The translations under genes and the position numbers were made by a program. Below are positions 16,301 through 23,987 of a DNA stretch of 29,060 nucleotides, piece after piece. Under the pieces are notes generated by a model that saw only the letters and a list, made by a program, of their open reading frames with translations, did no database searches and was not told the DNA's origin. Every line of letters begins with the position of its first letter. Positions within the stretch are counted from its first letter, which is position 1. The stretch comes from a virus: positions 1-29,060 of the IMG/VR virus record IMGVR_UViG_3300027733_000159. One strand, given 5' to 3'.

Positions 16301-18081
16301 GCTTGACAATCAGGGTAAGTAATCATTGGTAATCTAATTGTATAATCTTTTTTATCACAACTAATACCTAACGAACGACAAATCCATCTAAATAGGTATA
16401 CTTTAATAATTGGTATTCTTATACCGCAAATCCAACAAAGAGCTTGTATTACTAAGTTATAAAGATATATTAAAATATGTGCAATTGTTAATACAATTAA
16501 GGCAACAGGTTGTATTACAGTAAAGATTATTGAGAATAGGAAAAATAAAAAGTCAAAATTTCTAAACCCATCATTAACGGGAAATTTATTAACTGAATCT
16601 TCACAATCTTGGCTATCAATTTCTTTAATACCAATAAATTTACCAGGAGCAGGACCAAATATTCCTCCACCTTTTTTATATTGGTCAATTAATGAAGATA
16701 CCGTATAAACTCTATTATATTGAAACTCATAAAAAGTATCCTCACAATCAATTATTTCGTTAAGTCTGTTAATTCTATTTTGTCCTGTAAAACCATTAGT
16801 ATACCCACTCCAAGCCAGTCCAAAATAATAAGAACTTTGTTGTTGTTTACCTCTTGCGGTTGTAGGGAATGAGTATGTTGTCGGGTCTGAACCTGGTGTT
16901 GTCCATCCATACTCTTTAACATTTGGAACTAAATAATATGCTCGTCTTGTTTGTAACGTTAAATCATTTGGTTGTGTCCACTTAACTTTAAAACGGTATT
17001 TCCCTTTTGTTGGTATACCAATAGTTGGGTCATTAGATAAAACTTTTTCACCAAATTCATTAGTTATAAAATAATCTAAGTTCATTGGTAACTCTATTAA
17101 CCATGTTCCATTTCCATCAATAACATTACCCGATTGTTCTAAGTCATATTGTTCTAATACAGGATTGCCATCACTATCTTGTTGTATGGTTTGTCTTAAT
17201 GCTAATATTTGACCAGGAGCGGTAGTTAACCCACATAAGTTACCCATATCATCTCTTGGTCTACCATTCGCTCTTAATCGATAACTATCGGGAGCCGAAA
17301 ACATCGACCCCATAAAAACTGACGTAGGTTGTATATCTACATTAGCGTCGTCTCTTAAGTCAAAGTCAACTCTGTTTACTGCAATTTGGCAAATGGTTGG
17401 GTCTCCCCATAATGGAGAAATTTCGGCTTGTTTAGTTAAACTAATAATTTGAGGTAATGAAGTTAAATCAGTTGATGACCTAAATTTACTACCCGCAACT
17501 TGAGCTTCTGTCGCAAGTCCCATTCTAATCAAGTCTTGAGGTGTTAGAGAAAAATCCCCAATATCTGATAGGTCAACATCCATCACTATAGTTTGTTCCC
17601 CTAACGGAACTCCCATAATCATGTAGTCACCACTTTCATTAGTTTTGGCTGTGAACTTATAGTAAGTATCGTAAATTTCAACTGCTGTTAACCCTGTTAA
17701 GGCATCCAATCTTGTTGGAAGGGTTCCTGTCGCTGCGTGTTTTGAATAAGATTTTTCGTAAGGTAATAAATTGTATCTGTAACCATCATCATTTTTATCT
17801 GTTGGTGATTTGTATGGATAGATGCTAGAAATGATAGGGTTCGATTCATCTACTGTCTTAATTGGGATGAATACAGATACTCTGGCGTTAGGAATACCAA
17901 ATCCATTATTTGCCGTAATCCTACCAACTAATACACCATACTCCGAACAACTTCTTGTATAGATGTTGGATTGCTGTATTTTTAACGATAAGATTTCTAA
18001 AAACTCAAATTCTTGGTCTATTTGAACATTAATAGTTTTATTAACACCAAGTTCGGTTTTAATACGATATGATTCAGCCAT
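13300..18081 (-). CDS. Giant baseplate-cluster protein with Ig-like N terminus and membrane-type segment
   Basis: A 1593-residue protein placed directly after gp6, where T4 has gp7 (about 1030 residues). Residues about 48-172 resemble a carboxypeptidase-regulatory-like Ig fold: GVLVGRITANNGFGIPNARV, then NESGDYMIMGVPLGEQTI. Residues about 509-562 are strongly hydrophobic, enough for two membrane helices, and are followed by basic residues and a Cys cluster (549, 552, 568, 575, 592, 595, 597). The remaining about 1000 residues are beta-rich, Ser/Thr/Tyr-rich and contain another Cys group around 1200-1250. There is no N-terminal signal peptide. Likely a baseplate wedge or peripheral protein. 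The hydrophobic stretch suggests membrane insertion or a buried helical core. A 20-bp candidate promoter and an AAAGG sequence precede the ATG. Confidence 0.75.
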   Translation of the reverse strand: MAESYRIKTELGVNKTINVQIDQEFEFLEILSLKIQQSNIYTRSCSEYGVLVGRITANNGFGIPNARVSVFIPIKTVDESNPIISSIYPYKSPTDKNDDGYRYNLLPYEKSYSKHAATGTLPTRLDALTGLTAVEIYDTYYKFTAKTNESGDYMIMGVPLGEQTIVMDVDLSDIGDFSLTPQDLIRMGLATEAQVAGSKFRSSTDLTSLPQIISLTKQAEISPLWGDPTICQIAVNRVDFDLRDDANVDIQPTSVFMGSMFSAPDSYRLRANGRPRDDMGNLCGLTTAPGQILALRQTIQQDSDGNPVLEQYDLEQSGNVIDGNGTWLIELPMNLDYFITNEFGEKVLSNDPTIGIPTKGKYRFKVKWTQPNDLTLQTRRAYYLVPNVKEYGWTTPGSDPTTYSFPTTARGKQQQSSYYFGLAWSGYTNGFTGQNRINRLNEIIDCEDTFYEFQYNRVYTVSSLIDQYKKGGGIFGPAPGKFIGIKEIDSQDCEDSVNKFPVNDGFRNFDFLFFLFSIIFTVIQPVALIVLTIAHILIYLYNLVIQALCWICGIRIPIIKVYLFRWICRSLGISCDKKDYTIRLPMITYPDCQACECAQDLKTSRNAGQSNTGSGVLSYVSSPDSYYDGLASSYFSGDTDNGDTWSTLFSQSFAGLALTSVIADTSRYKLPFSQQLDIPSGGPRFVNSFDLPIGERINIFNQRDSYFSNINKIKVTFAKDSNAGKYHYDNTITVLCQEQFAAGDLLTFVDLTGTTDTNYLYSALTANGIITGISGETYNGSGATTIDVSYATTQLSNVVTPVRYNLPYGSEETNYRFPADVEYYQVITAITVSDAAKIWNTGTTQSFGNVLNTPMVSIPWKPFVGGLWYVDGAPISFNAFNYFADANQQYILVLQRGVDPYSPKYVNEYSLGTLFGTTEFDTNWTVTASTRVNIPIQKLTSSSISVQSYNQTDMFYQSYFFKPGTTTSAVAGQSFTGFTTTNTAYYGSLDASTSPLPIGSTLSGSSPRKLISISANGFYYINASSIKYDNSEDLSGGAIMKCTIPSSSFISSNYDIVFNYFYSTKTFFSNNPLMLINNDTLNVLRTDRLPSSDGLDGSSFTYNPALLQQNNNFSIYLINTDSEDITSNAFSTGAQTVTPDLEGLPNSIKVLESFNCESMVGLDCYQGFGDNFTINQQCTTADAVEGGCYMFMRRPLKDLFKDLGNFGEWGFRFRFFYGLCRGVLSQSFMNNWINGSLYAFPLQVNTYYDSKNKPEYPDFADDVAYFNMDSNNFYYRSSPWNDSSNKFVGKRTGNPGGVNDLNLLYPTTIVNLGMKDYFYSEITFDPSTKGYIMPNIDSTSYGDTSDLVNLFVISRITDEGFLANIIPLGDNSIDQLFSRPSKRIDGDLAQLMSINSEIGNVNFSPEYYEIRPGAINPTTILGTSEDPIMAVWYSSTTQDLQTKDYLTPGRIDFRGTNNNGYFPFAYGVKSQLVPFYQWKLDPGSSTIFGNQKNNWATTPSDIIQNNYQSLDRAATNTKYYLNGTSTANDLTARGYIYSVDGDVTNYPTVGGRYISTPQKSTRFLVGAPFQFYFGVVKGQSALDRFKTKYSIDE
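16396..16557 (-). other. Membrane-type hydrophobic segment within the giant baseplate-cluster protein
   Basis: Codons 509-562 encode Phe, Leu, Ile, Val and Trp with almost no charge (for example LFFLFSIIFTVIQPVALIVL), broken by one Pro and followed by RIP, KVY and RWICR. This fits a helical hairpin with cytosolic-type positive flanks. The downstream Cys spacing C-x2-C (549/552) and C-x2-C-x-C (592/595/597) is compatible with metal binding or disulfides. Observation is direct; topology is inferred. Confidence 0.6.
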
Positions 18082-18089
18082 GTATTACC

Positions 18090-18109
18090 TTTAATTTATA
18101 AATAGTTTA
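18090..18109 (-). promoter_or_regulatory. Candidate late promoter, copy 1 of a 20-bp intergenic element
   Basis: Identical over 20 bases to 9650-9669, and likewise ends just upstream of a late gene: 8 bases before the ATG at 18081. Sense core CTATTTATAA. It lies in the 95-base gp6/1593-residue-gene gap, one of the few sizeable gaps in the structural region. Confidence 0.45.
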
Positions 18110-18155
18110 TGTGTTATTTTTAAAGTACTAACACACTCTATTAAATTATAAACTA
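18103..18155. repeat. Nested inverted repeat in the gene 6 / giant-gene gap
   Basis: On the minus strand TAGTTTAT (18155-18148) pairs with ATAAACTA (18110-18103), and inside it GTGTTA (18134-18129) pairs with TAACAC (18116-18111). The result is an AT-rich two-part stem with a left-side bulge. It overlaps the candidate promoter. It lacks the GC-rich stem of the two clear terminators here, so a weak terminator or processing site is possible but unproven. Confidence 0.3.
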
Positions 18156-18176
18156 AACGATTTGAGAATAAACCTA

Positions 18177-20015
18177 TTACGAGAAGGTAACTGATTGGAA
18201 GTTCTTAACTGAAACGGTGATATCTTTATTTGGATAACGAATTTGGTAAACCTGTGATGGTTGTGCAAATATTGTATCGTCAACAGGTGCAATTTCTTTT
18301 GTTTCAGGATTTGAATATTGCATTGAAGTTTCAGCAGATGAATATTGTCCACCAACATTATTATAAACGTTAAGTCCCGCAACAGTTAATACACCATTTT
18401 GATTTTGAACAATACTTCTAATCTCAGATAGATAAACATTTTGTCCAAGTTGTCTTACTTGTGGGTTAAAATATGCCGAAACTTTATCAACAACATCTGA
18501 TATAATTTGACCAGAATTTTGAGCAGAATCTAAAACAATCTGAATATCAATACTAAGGTCAATAACCTCAGCCGTTAAGATTGAAATGTAATCGTTTATC
18601 ATTCTATAGTTAGATAAGTATGTTGCAACGTTCTGTCTTAAAGTGTCAGACACAATGTTTGTTAACTTACCCGAAGTATCATAAGATAATAATTGGATTA
18701 AAATTTTGTTGTTGTTTTCAGTGATGGAAACCTTTGCAGGTGCCCCAAACTCTGATGGCATGTTTCTAATGATTGCCTCATAATCTTGTACAGTAACCGC
18801 TCTTTTTTGAGCTGCGAAATTAAACGAAACATAGTTTCTAATTTCTTCTAATGAAGGTAATCCCGCCCCACCAATAGCGGCAGTCACGTTATTACATCTT
18901 AATGAGTTAACAACGGCCGAGTTAGTTAATTCTGAAGGACCGTTAACGTAGAATGAAACAGTACCAATTTGGTTAATAACGTTTGTACCTAAATTTGTCG
19001 CTAAACCTCCCCCAACTCTATATTGAACAAATAATGTTGAATTAGGAGTTAATGCTGAACCTAACGAAAAGTTGTTAGAGTATCTTTGTAGGTCTAATGT
19101 TGTTCCTAAAGTTGTAAATTGATTTAACGCATCTTGAGCGGTATTAGTACCGCCACCAAAAGTTAATTTTTTAAATCCTTCAGGAGTATACTCACTAATA
19201 AATCTATTTTGTGTTTGGATATATCTTCCAACTTTAATACCTGGCTGGTCTGAAACTTTTGTAGGGTCTTCAACAAATACTCTATCTTCAGCTAATGCAT
19301 CTACTTGGTACCATTTGTTTGGTACCCCTAAAAATTCTGCCGCGGTTGGTAAGTTGGTATATTCTGTTCCGTCTTTCAACAAAACACTTGTAATACCTAA
19401 CACATTCTTTTCAGGTAAAAATAACTCAAAGAAAGGTTTAACATCGTTTGGTCCAATAACTCTCTTGAATACTTTAGTTATACCATTAACAACAAGTTCT
19501 CTTTTTGTAATCGTATAGTTAATTAAAACGTTATTAGCGTTGAAGTTAGGTATCTTTAATCTATTTGGAAATCCTTGGGCGTTATATGGTGACGTAAAAT
19601 CAATATCATAAATGTTTTCAAAAACAATTCCAGCACCTGTTACTTGGGACCCTCTTGTTAGGGTTCCTAAGTATCTTTCGTCTTCTTTGTCTCCAAAAGC
19701 TGGTACTGTGATTGAAAAATCAACTAAAGCAACTGAAGGTCTTTGACCTGGCAATTTTAAACCATAAGTTCTTGCAATGTTATAAATTGAAGACCTTTGT
19801 TGAGCGTATTGAAGGACCGTCTCTTGAATACTTCTATCAATGTGATAGTGTAAGTTATCTGCAACCGCAGCATTTAAATCTAAGAATACTGAGAATACGG
19901 AAGCATCATTAAAATCCTGTATTAGTTCAGGGTAATATGTTCTTACATAATTTAATAACTCAGTTCTTATTCCTTGATAGTCTCTGGTTGTGTATGATAT
20001 TTTACGATTTGCCAT
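18177..20015 (-). CDS. 6: Baseplate wedge protein gp6 (baseplate J-like)
   Basis: A 612-residue protein, close to T4 gp6 (660). The N terminus SYTTRDYQGIRTELLNYV, the following DASVFSVFLDLNAAVADNL helix region and the QETVLQYAQQRSSIYNIAR segment match the gp6/baseplate-J pattern, in which the first about 90 residues form the helical core. The conserved strand-turn RAVTVQDYEAI (405-414) is the J-like hallmark. In T4, gp6 dimers form the iris-like inner ring of baseplate wedges and drive the hexagon-to-star change on attachment. It follows gp25 by five bases, the same gene order as T4, so they are surely co-transcribed. Start ATG chosen because it lies immediately after the gp25 stop. Family assignment is firm; mechanistic details are carried over from T4. 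Confidence 0.93.
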   Translation of the reverse strand: MANRKISYTTRDYQGIRTELLNYVRTYYPELIQDFNDASVFSVFLDLNAAVADNLHYHIDRSIQETVLQYAQQRSSIYNIARTYGLKLPGQRPSVALVDFSITVPAFGDKEDERYLGTLTRGSQVTGAGIVFENIYDIDFTSPYNAQGFPNRLKIPNFNANNVLINYTITKRELVVNGITKVFKRVIGPNDVKPFFELFLPEKNVLGITSVLLKDGTEYTNLPTAAEFLGVPNKWYQVDALAEDRVFVEDPTKVSDQPGIKVGRYIQTQNRFISEYTPEGFKKLTFGGGTNTAQDALNQFTTLGTTLDLQRYSNNFSLGSALTPNSTLFVQYRVGGGLATNLGTNVINQIGTVSFYVNGPSELTNSAVVNSLRCNNVTAAIGGAGLPSLEEIRNYVSFNFAAQKRAVTVQDYEAIIRNMPSEFGAPAKVSITENNNKILIQLLSYDTSGKLTNIVSDTLRQNVATYLSNYRMINDYISILTAEVIDLSIDIQIVLDSAQNSGQIISDVVDKVSAYFNPQVRQLGQNVYLSEIRSIVQNQNGVLTVAGLNVYNNVGGQYSSAETSMQYSNPETKEIAPVDDTIFAQPSQVYQIRYPNKDITVSVKNFQSVTFS

Positions 20016-20020
20016 TTATA

Positions 20021-20491
20021 TTAAATATTGATAATAACAAAATCACTCTGCGAATAAGTGTTTTTATCTGTTGAGTAGTCTATTTTAACCTTTGCTGTGT
20101 AATCCGAAGTTCCTTTTCCTGGAAATCTATATATTGGAGATTCACTTGTTCCCGCTAAATTTTGACCTGTTGCAATGTCAACTTCCTCTTGTGGGTCAGC
20201 AGGAGTGATTGTTATATTATTCAACAATAGATTAGGCATAAAAGTTCCTACCGCATCTCTTATGTCAGATTCGATTGCGTCGAATGTAAGTCCGTCAAAC
20301 GGTTCAAATACAAATTCGTATAATCTTGTTCCAAAAGTAGGTAGAAAATATCTTGAACCCTTTCTTGTTAACAAAAGATGAATCAAATCCGCTTTAATTT
20401 CCTGTGCCTCAAATTGAGTAAGTTGCAAATAATCTCCCCTACTAGAATCTCTAAAAGGAAAATTAATACCATATGTTGTACCTTCAGCCAT
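20021..20491 (-). CDS. 25: Baseplate wedge protein gp25 (GPW/gp25 family)
   Basis: A 156-residue protein, slightly longer than T4 gp25 (132). Residues 42-64 (TRKGSRYFLPTFGTRLYEFVFEP) carry the family core, R-x-x-x-P-x-F-G-T-x-L followed by the F-E-P tripeptide. Family members sit at the inner baseplate, next to the sheath initiator, and template the first sheath ring; the fold is shared with type VI secretion TssE. The C-terminal about 55 residues, including an acidic loop (DPQEEVDIATGQ), form an extension relative to T4. It heads the structural operon: an intrinsic terminator and candidate promoter lie in the 83 bases upstream, and gp6 follows after five bases. High confidence from motif plus context. 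Confidence 0.93.
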   Translation of the reverse strand: MAEGTTYGINFPFRDSSRGDYLQLTQFEAQEIKADLIHLLLTRKGSRYFLPTFGTRLYEFVFEPFDGLTFDAIESDIRDAVGTFMPNLLLNNITITPADPQEEVDIATGQNLAGTSESPIYRFPGKGTSDYTAKVKIDYSTDKNTYSQSDFVIINI

Positions 20492-20520
20492 AACTATAAA
20501 TATAATGTCCTGATTTTTCC

Positions 20521-20530
20521 TTATAAATAG
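20521..20530 (-). promoter_or_regulatory. Candidate late promoter upstream of gene 25
   Basis: Sense strand reads CTATTTATAA, the ten-base core of the 20-bp element found before the 302- and 1593-residue genes. It lies 30 bases upstream of the gene 25 ATG and directly after the nrdA terminator. A second TATTTATA copy (20495-20502) sits even closer to the ATG. Position at the start of the structural operon supports promoter function. Confidence 0.4.
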
Positions 20531-20536
20531 ATTAAA

Positions 20537-20570
20537 ATAAATAATCCCGATGTTAGTCGGGATTATTTAT
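20537..20570 (-). terminator. Intrinsic terminator after nrdA
   Basis: A perfect 14-bp inverted repeat (ATAAATAATCCCGA and its complement) with a six-base loop begins four bases past the nrdA stop. On the minus strand the stem is followed by TTTAAT, and its own 3' arm ends in ATTTAT. The GC core is CCCG/CGGG. Symmetry means it could also stop plus-strand transcription. It separates the replication/nucleotide block from the structural block. Confidence 0.85.
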
Positions 20571-20574
20571 TGTA

Positions 20575-23001
20575 TTAAGATGAACAACCGAAACACTCGA
20601 TTTCGATTCCTTCTGGTTTTGGTGGTAAGTTCATATCACTATAATCCACTTTAGGAACCTCAACCATAGGTTTTGATTTCTGTATTTTTGATACATCAAC
20701 CGCTAAGTGTTTAGCTCCTGTTGAAATTGCTTTAGTTCTAACATAGTAACATAAAGTCTTTAATCCTTTCTCCCATGAGTGGAAGTGTGATGAAGTAATT
20801 TTAGACAATGTTGGATTACTCATATAAATGTTCATTGATTGTGATTGGTCAATAAACGGAGCTCTGTCCGCCGCCATGTCAATCAATTCTCTTTGAGAGA
20901 TTTCCCAAATTGTTTTATATTTTGGAATCAAGTGTTCAATTCTCTTAACTTTTTTATTGTAGTTTCTGTCTTCAGGGTCAAGGTATTGGTTAAAGTTAAT
21001 GTTTTGGATAGAACCTTCATTCATGATTATTTCGTTTTTCAAGTCTTCACACCATACCCCAATTTTCTCGAAGTCGTTAATTAAGTACTTGTTTACAATC
21101 ATGATTTCACCTCCAACAACTCTTCTGTTAAATAATGCAGAGTGAGCTGGTTCTGTCATTTCAAATGAACCTGTGATTTTAGCTGAAGATGCAACTGGCA
21201 TCTGAGCCGTAAATAAAGAGTTACACACTCCGTATTCTTTAACGTCTTTTTTCAAGGTCTCCCAATCTAAAAATAATTCAGATTCGTTTAATCCCCACAT
21301 ATCAAATTGGAATACTCCTTTTGACATTGGTGACCCTTTAAAGAATTTGTATGGTTCTCTAACACCTCTCTTACACAAGTCATTACTTTCAGTAATAGCC
21401 GCGAAGTAGATAGCTTCGAATATGTTTTTATTTAAAACTTTAGCCTCTTCAGATGTGAAGATGTAATCCATCAAATAGAATACGTCAGCAAGTCCTTGAG
21501 TTCCGATAGCAATCGCTCTTTGTTCAAGTCCTCCTTTTAAACCTTTTTCAGTTGAGTAGTTATTCTTGTCGATTACATTGTTCAACGCTCTTACCGCTCT
21601 TCTAACTTCTTCAATCAATAACTTATAATCAAACTTACCATCAACGATAAAATTTTTCAATACGATAGAAGATAACGTACAGATTGCAGTTGTCTCTTCA
21701 TCAGTGTATTGGTAAATCTCGTTACACAAGTTTGATTGTTTAATCACACCGATATTTTGGTGGTTAGTTTTCTTGTTAGCACTATCTTTAGCACATAAAT
21801 AAGGAACACCAGTCTCAACTTGAGATTCAATAATTTTAGACCAAATGTCTTGCGCCTTCACTTTTCTACCAATACCAACGTTAATCGCCTTTTGATAGTT
21901 TTCTTCGTATTCATCACCATAACATTCTTGTAATGGTTTGATACCCGCTTTAATAATTTCATTAGGACAGAATAAGTACCAATCTTCATTGTTCTTAACC
22001 GCTCTCATAAAGTTATCAGGAATCCATAATGCGGTGAATAAATCTCTCGCTCTCAATTCCTCAGCACCTGTGTTCTTTTTAATTTCTAACAAGTCCATGA
22101 TATCTCTGTGCCATGGTTCTAAATAGATAGCCGCACTTCCAGGTCTTCTTCCTTGTTGGTTAAAGAATCTTAATGACTCGTTAACAATTTTTAAGTATTT
22201 CAACAATCCACCTGCAAATCCACCTGATGATTTAATACGACTTTCTTTACTACGGATGTTAGACATTGATAGTCCAATTCCCGCAGCGTCTGAAGAATAC
22301 GTTGAGATATCATTCAAGGTTTTCAATAGACCTTCTCTCGAGTCAGAGTTGTTGTAATGTAACACACAAGAAGCTAATTGAGGTACTCTTGTACCCGCAT
22401 TAATCATAATAGGTGTTGCCTTTGATATACGTTGGTTTGATAATGAATTGTAATATTCCACAGCTTCTTCATACGTGTTAGTTACCCATAGAGCAACTCT
22501 CATGTACATGTGTTGAGGTCTTTCAACAACTTTACCTTCAGGTGTTTTTAACAAGTACATTTCTTGTAATGACCTCCAAGCAAAATAATCAAAGTTATAA
22601 TCATTTTCATGATTAATAACCTCATCAATTTTACTCGGACCGTATTTTTCAATAATTGACATTAGTTCATCATGTACAATACCATCAACGTGTAACGTGT
22701 GCATTGTATTTGAAAAACTTGAGTCAGTTTCTTTGTGATAAGAAGAAATCGCAACTGAAGATGCAAGTCTTGAATAATCGTGGTGACTACCTGTGTAAGC
22801 AGCCGCGATTTCATATACAAGTTTGTCTAACTCTTTAGTTGTTATAACACCTTCTGTAGGTACAGAAGTAATAACTTTAATAAAAATTTCGTCTGAATTT
22901 ACAGTTAAACCTTTAGAAGCTCTTTTAATTCTGCTATATATTTTTTGTGGATTAAAGGACGCGTCTTCCCCGCCCCTTTTTTTAATTTTTAGTGACATCA
23001 T
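20575..23001 (-). CDS. nrdA: Ribonucleoside-diphosphate reductase large subunit (class Ia)
   Basis: The 808-residue R1 subunit reduces ribonucleoside diphosphates to dNDPs with NrdB, supplying phage DNA synthesis in the cytoplasm. Residues 1 to about 90 form an ATP-cone for allosteric control (starts LKIKKRGGEDASFNPQKIYS). Active-site positions are all present: Cys212 (LASCVL), Asn424/Cys426/Glu428 (NLCNEI), Cys441 (AICTLSS), the radical-relay Tyr752-Tyr753 (TLCYYVRT), and the C-terminal redox pair Cys803/Cys806 (ECFGCSS). The wording around Tyr-Tyr resembles eukaryote-type R1 rather than E. coli NrdA. Length is normal; no intein or intron interrupts it. It lies 18 bases after nrdB and ends at a terminator. 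Two adjacent ATGs could start it (23001 or 22998). Confidence 0.97.
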   Translation of the reverse strand: MMSLKIKKRGGEDASFNPQKIYSRIKRASKGLTVNSDEIFIKVITSVPTEGVITTKELDKLVYEIAAAYTGSHHDYSRLASSVAISSYHKETDSSFSNTMHTLHVDGIVHDELMSIIEKYGPSKIDEVINHENDYNFDYFAWRSLQEMYLLKTPEGKVVERPQHMYMRVALWVTNTYEEAVEYYNSLSNQRISKATPIMINAGTRVPQLASCVLHYNNSDSREGLLKTLNDISTYSSDAAGIGLSMSNIRSKESRIKSSGGFAGGLLKYLKIVNESLRFFNQQGRRPGSAAIYLEPWHRDIMDLLEIKKNTGAEELRARDLFTALWIPDNFMRAVKNNEDWYLFCPNEIIKAGIKPLQECYGDEYEENYQKAINVGIGRKVKAQDIWSKIIESQVETGVPYLCAKDSANKKTNHQNIGVIKQSNLCNEIYQYTDEETTAICTLSSIVLKNFIVDGKFDYKLLIEEVRRAVRALNNVIDKNNYSTEKGLKGGLEQRAIAIGTQGLADVFYLMDYIFTSEEAKVLNKNIFEAIYFAAITESNDLCKRGVREPYKFFKGSPMSKGVFQFDMWGLNESELFLDWETLKKDVKEYGVCNSLFTAQMPVASSAKITGSFEMTEPAHSALFNRRVVGGEIMIVNKYLINDFEKIGVWCEDLKNEIIMNEGSIQNINFNQYLDPEDRNYNKKVKRIEHLIPKYKTIWEISQRELIDMAADRAPFIDQSQSMNIYMSNPTLSKITSSHFHSWEKGLKTLCYYVRTKAISTGAKHLAVDVSKIQKSKPMVEVPKVDYSDMNLPPKPEGIEIECFGCSS

Positions 23002-23019
23002 AATTTTAAAAATAGTAAA

Positions 23020-23967
23020 TTAGAAATCAGAATCAAATGATAATGTTTCGTTTAGTTTCGCTTTTTGGTATTCCATCGTTCTTGATTCAAAGAAGTTACC
23101 CTTTGTTTCAACAGCGATTTGTTCCATAAACTTAAATGGTTGTTCAACGTTAAACTCTTTTTTACAACCAAATTTAACTAATAACCCATCGGTTACGAAT
23201 TCAAGATATTGTTTCATTAAGTTTGAATTCATTCCGATAAGTGAAACAGGTAAAGATTCTGTGATGAATTCTTTCTCAATTTCAAGTGCAGATAGTAAGA
23301 TTTCTTTAATTCTCTTCTCTGATGGTTTGTTCTCTAAGTGATTGTTAACTAAATGAATAGCAAAATCACAGTGTAGGTTTTCATCTTTAAAGATTAAAGA
23401 ATTGGCATTACATAACCCTTGCATGATTCCTCTTGATTTCAACCAAAAGATTGAACAGAATGAACCTGAGAAGAAGATACCTTCAACCGCTGCGAACGCA
23501 ACTAATCTCTCTTGGAAAGAAGCATTTTCAATCCAATCAAGAGCCCATTTGGCTTTCTTTTGAACCGCAGGTAAGTTATCTAATGCTGTGAAGCATAGTT
23601 GTTTTTCTTTCTCGTCTGAGATATATGTGTCGATTAATAGAGAATACATTAAACTATGTATATTCTCCATCATCAGTTGGAACCCGTAGAAGAATTTCGC
23701 CTCAGGATATTGTACTTCCTTTAAGAAATTCTCAGCAAGATTTTCATTAACAATACCATCTGAAGCCGCGAAGAACGATAAGATGTTCTTAACGAAGTAT
23801 TGTTCGTTTTCAGTAAGATTATTCCAATCTCTAATGTCATTACTTAAATCAACTTCTTCTGCCGTCCAAAACGCCGCTTGATGTTGTTTATAATATTCCC
23901 AAATGTCATCGTGTTGAATAGGAAAGATGACGAATCTATTAGGATTCTCTACTAAAATTTTTTCCAT
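23020..23967 (-). CDS. nrdB: Ribonucleoside-diphosphate reductase small subunit (class Ia)
   Basis: The 315-residue R2 subunit houses the diiron-tyrosyl radical that activates NrdA. All ligands are visible: Asp70 (FFAASDG), Glu101 and His104 (MENIH), Glu162 ([12 protein letters not shown]), Glu196 and His199 (DENLHCDF), with the radical Tyr108 ([10 protein letters not shown]). It reads strikingly like eukaryotic R2, down to the C-terminal peptide FDSDF that docks into R1 (eukaryotic type: TLDADF). One change in an otherwise conserved stretch is Leu in place of the usual Glu two residues before the Met-radical-Tyr pair (HSLMY for HSEMY). Gene order nrdB then nrdA with an 18-base gap suggests a shared mRNA with the helicase gene 20 bases upstream. 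Confidence 0.97.
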   Translation of the reverse strand: MEKILVENPNRFVIFPIQHDDIWEYYKQHQAAFWTAEEVDLSNDIRDWNNLTENEQYFVKNILSFFAASDGIVNENLAENFLKEVQYPEAKFFYGFQLMMENIHSLMYSLLIDTYISDEKEKQLCFTALDNLPAVQKKAKWALDWIENASFQERLVAFAAVEGIFFSGSFCSIFWLKSRGIMQGLCNANSLIFKDENLHCDFAIHLVNNHLENKPSEKRIKEILLSALEIEKEFITESLPVSLIGMNSNLMKQYLEFVTDGLLVKFGCKKEFNVEQPFKFMEQIAVETKGNFFESRTMEYQKAKLNETLSFDSDF

Positions 23968-23987
23968 AATTGTTTTTTTGTTTTGTA

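Noticed and set aside
18146-18382. Minus-strand 78-residue frame crossing the end of gene 6
   Set aside because: Overlaps gene 6 in another phase and has Leu/Ile/His-rich shadow composition.
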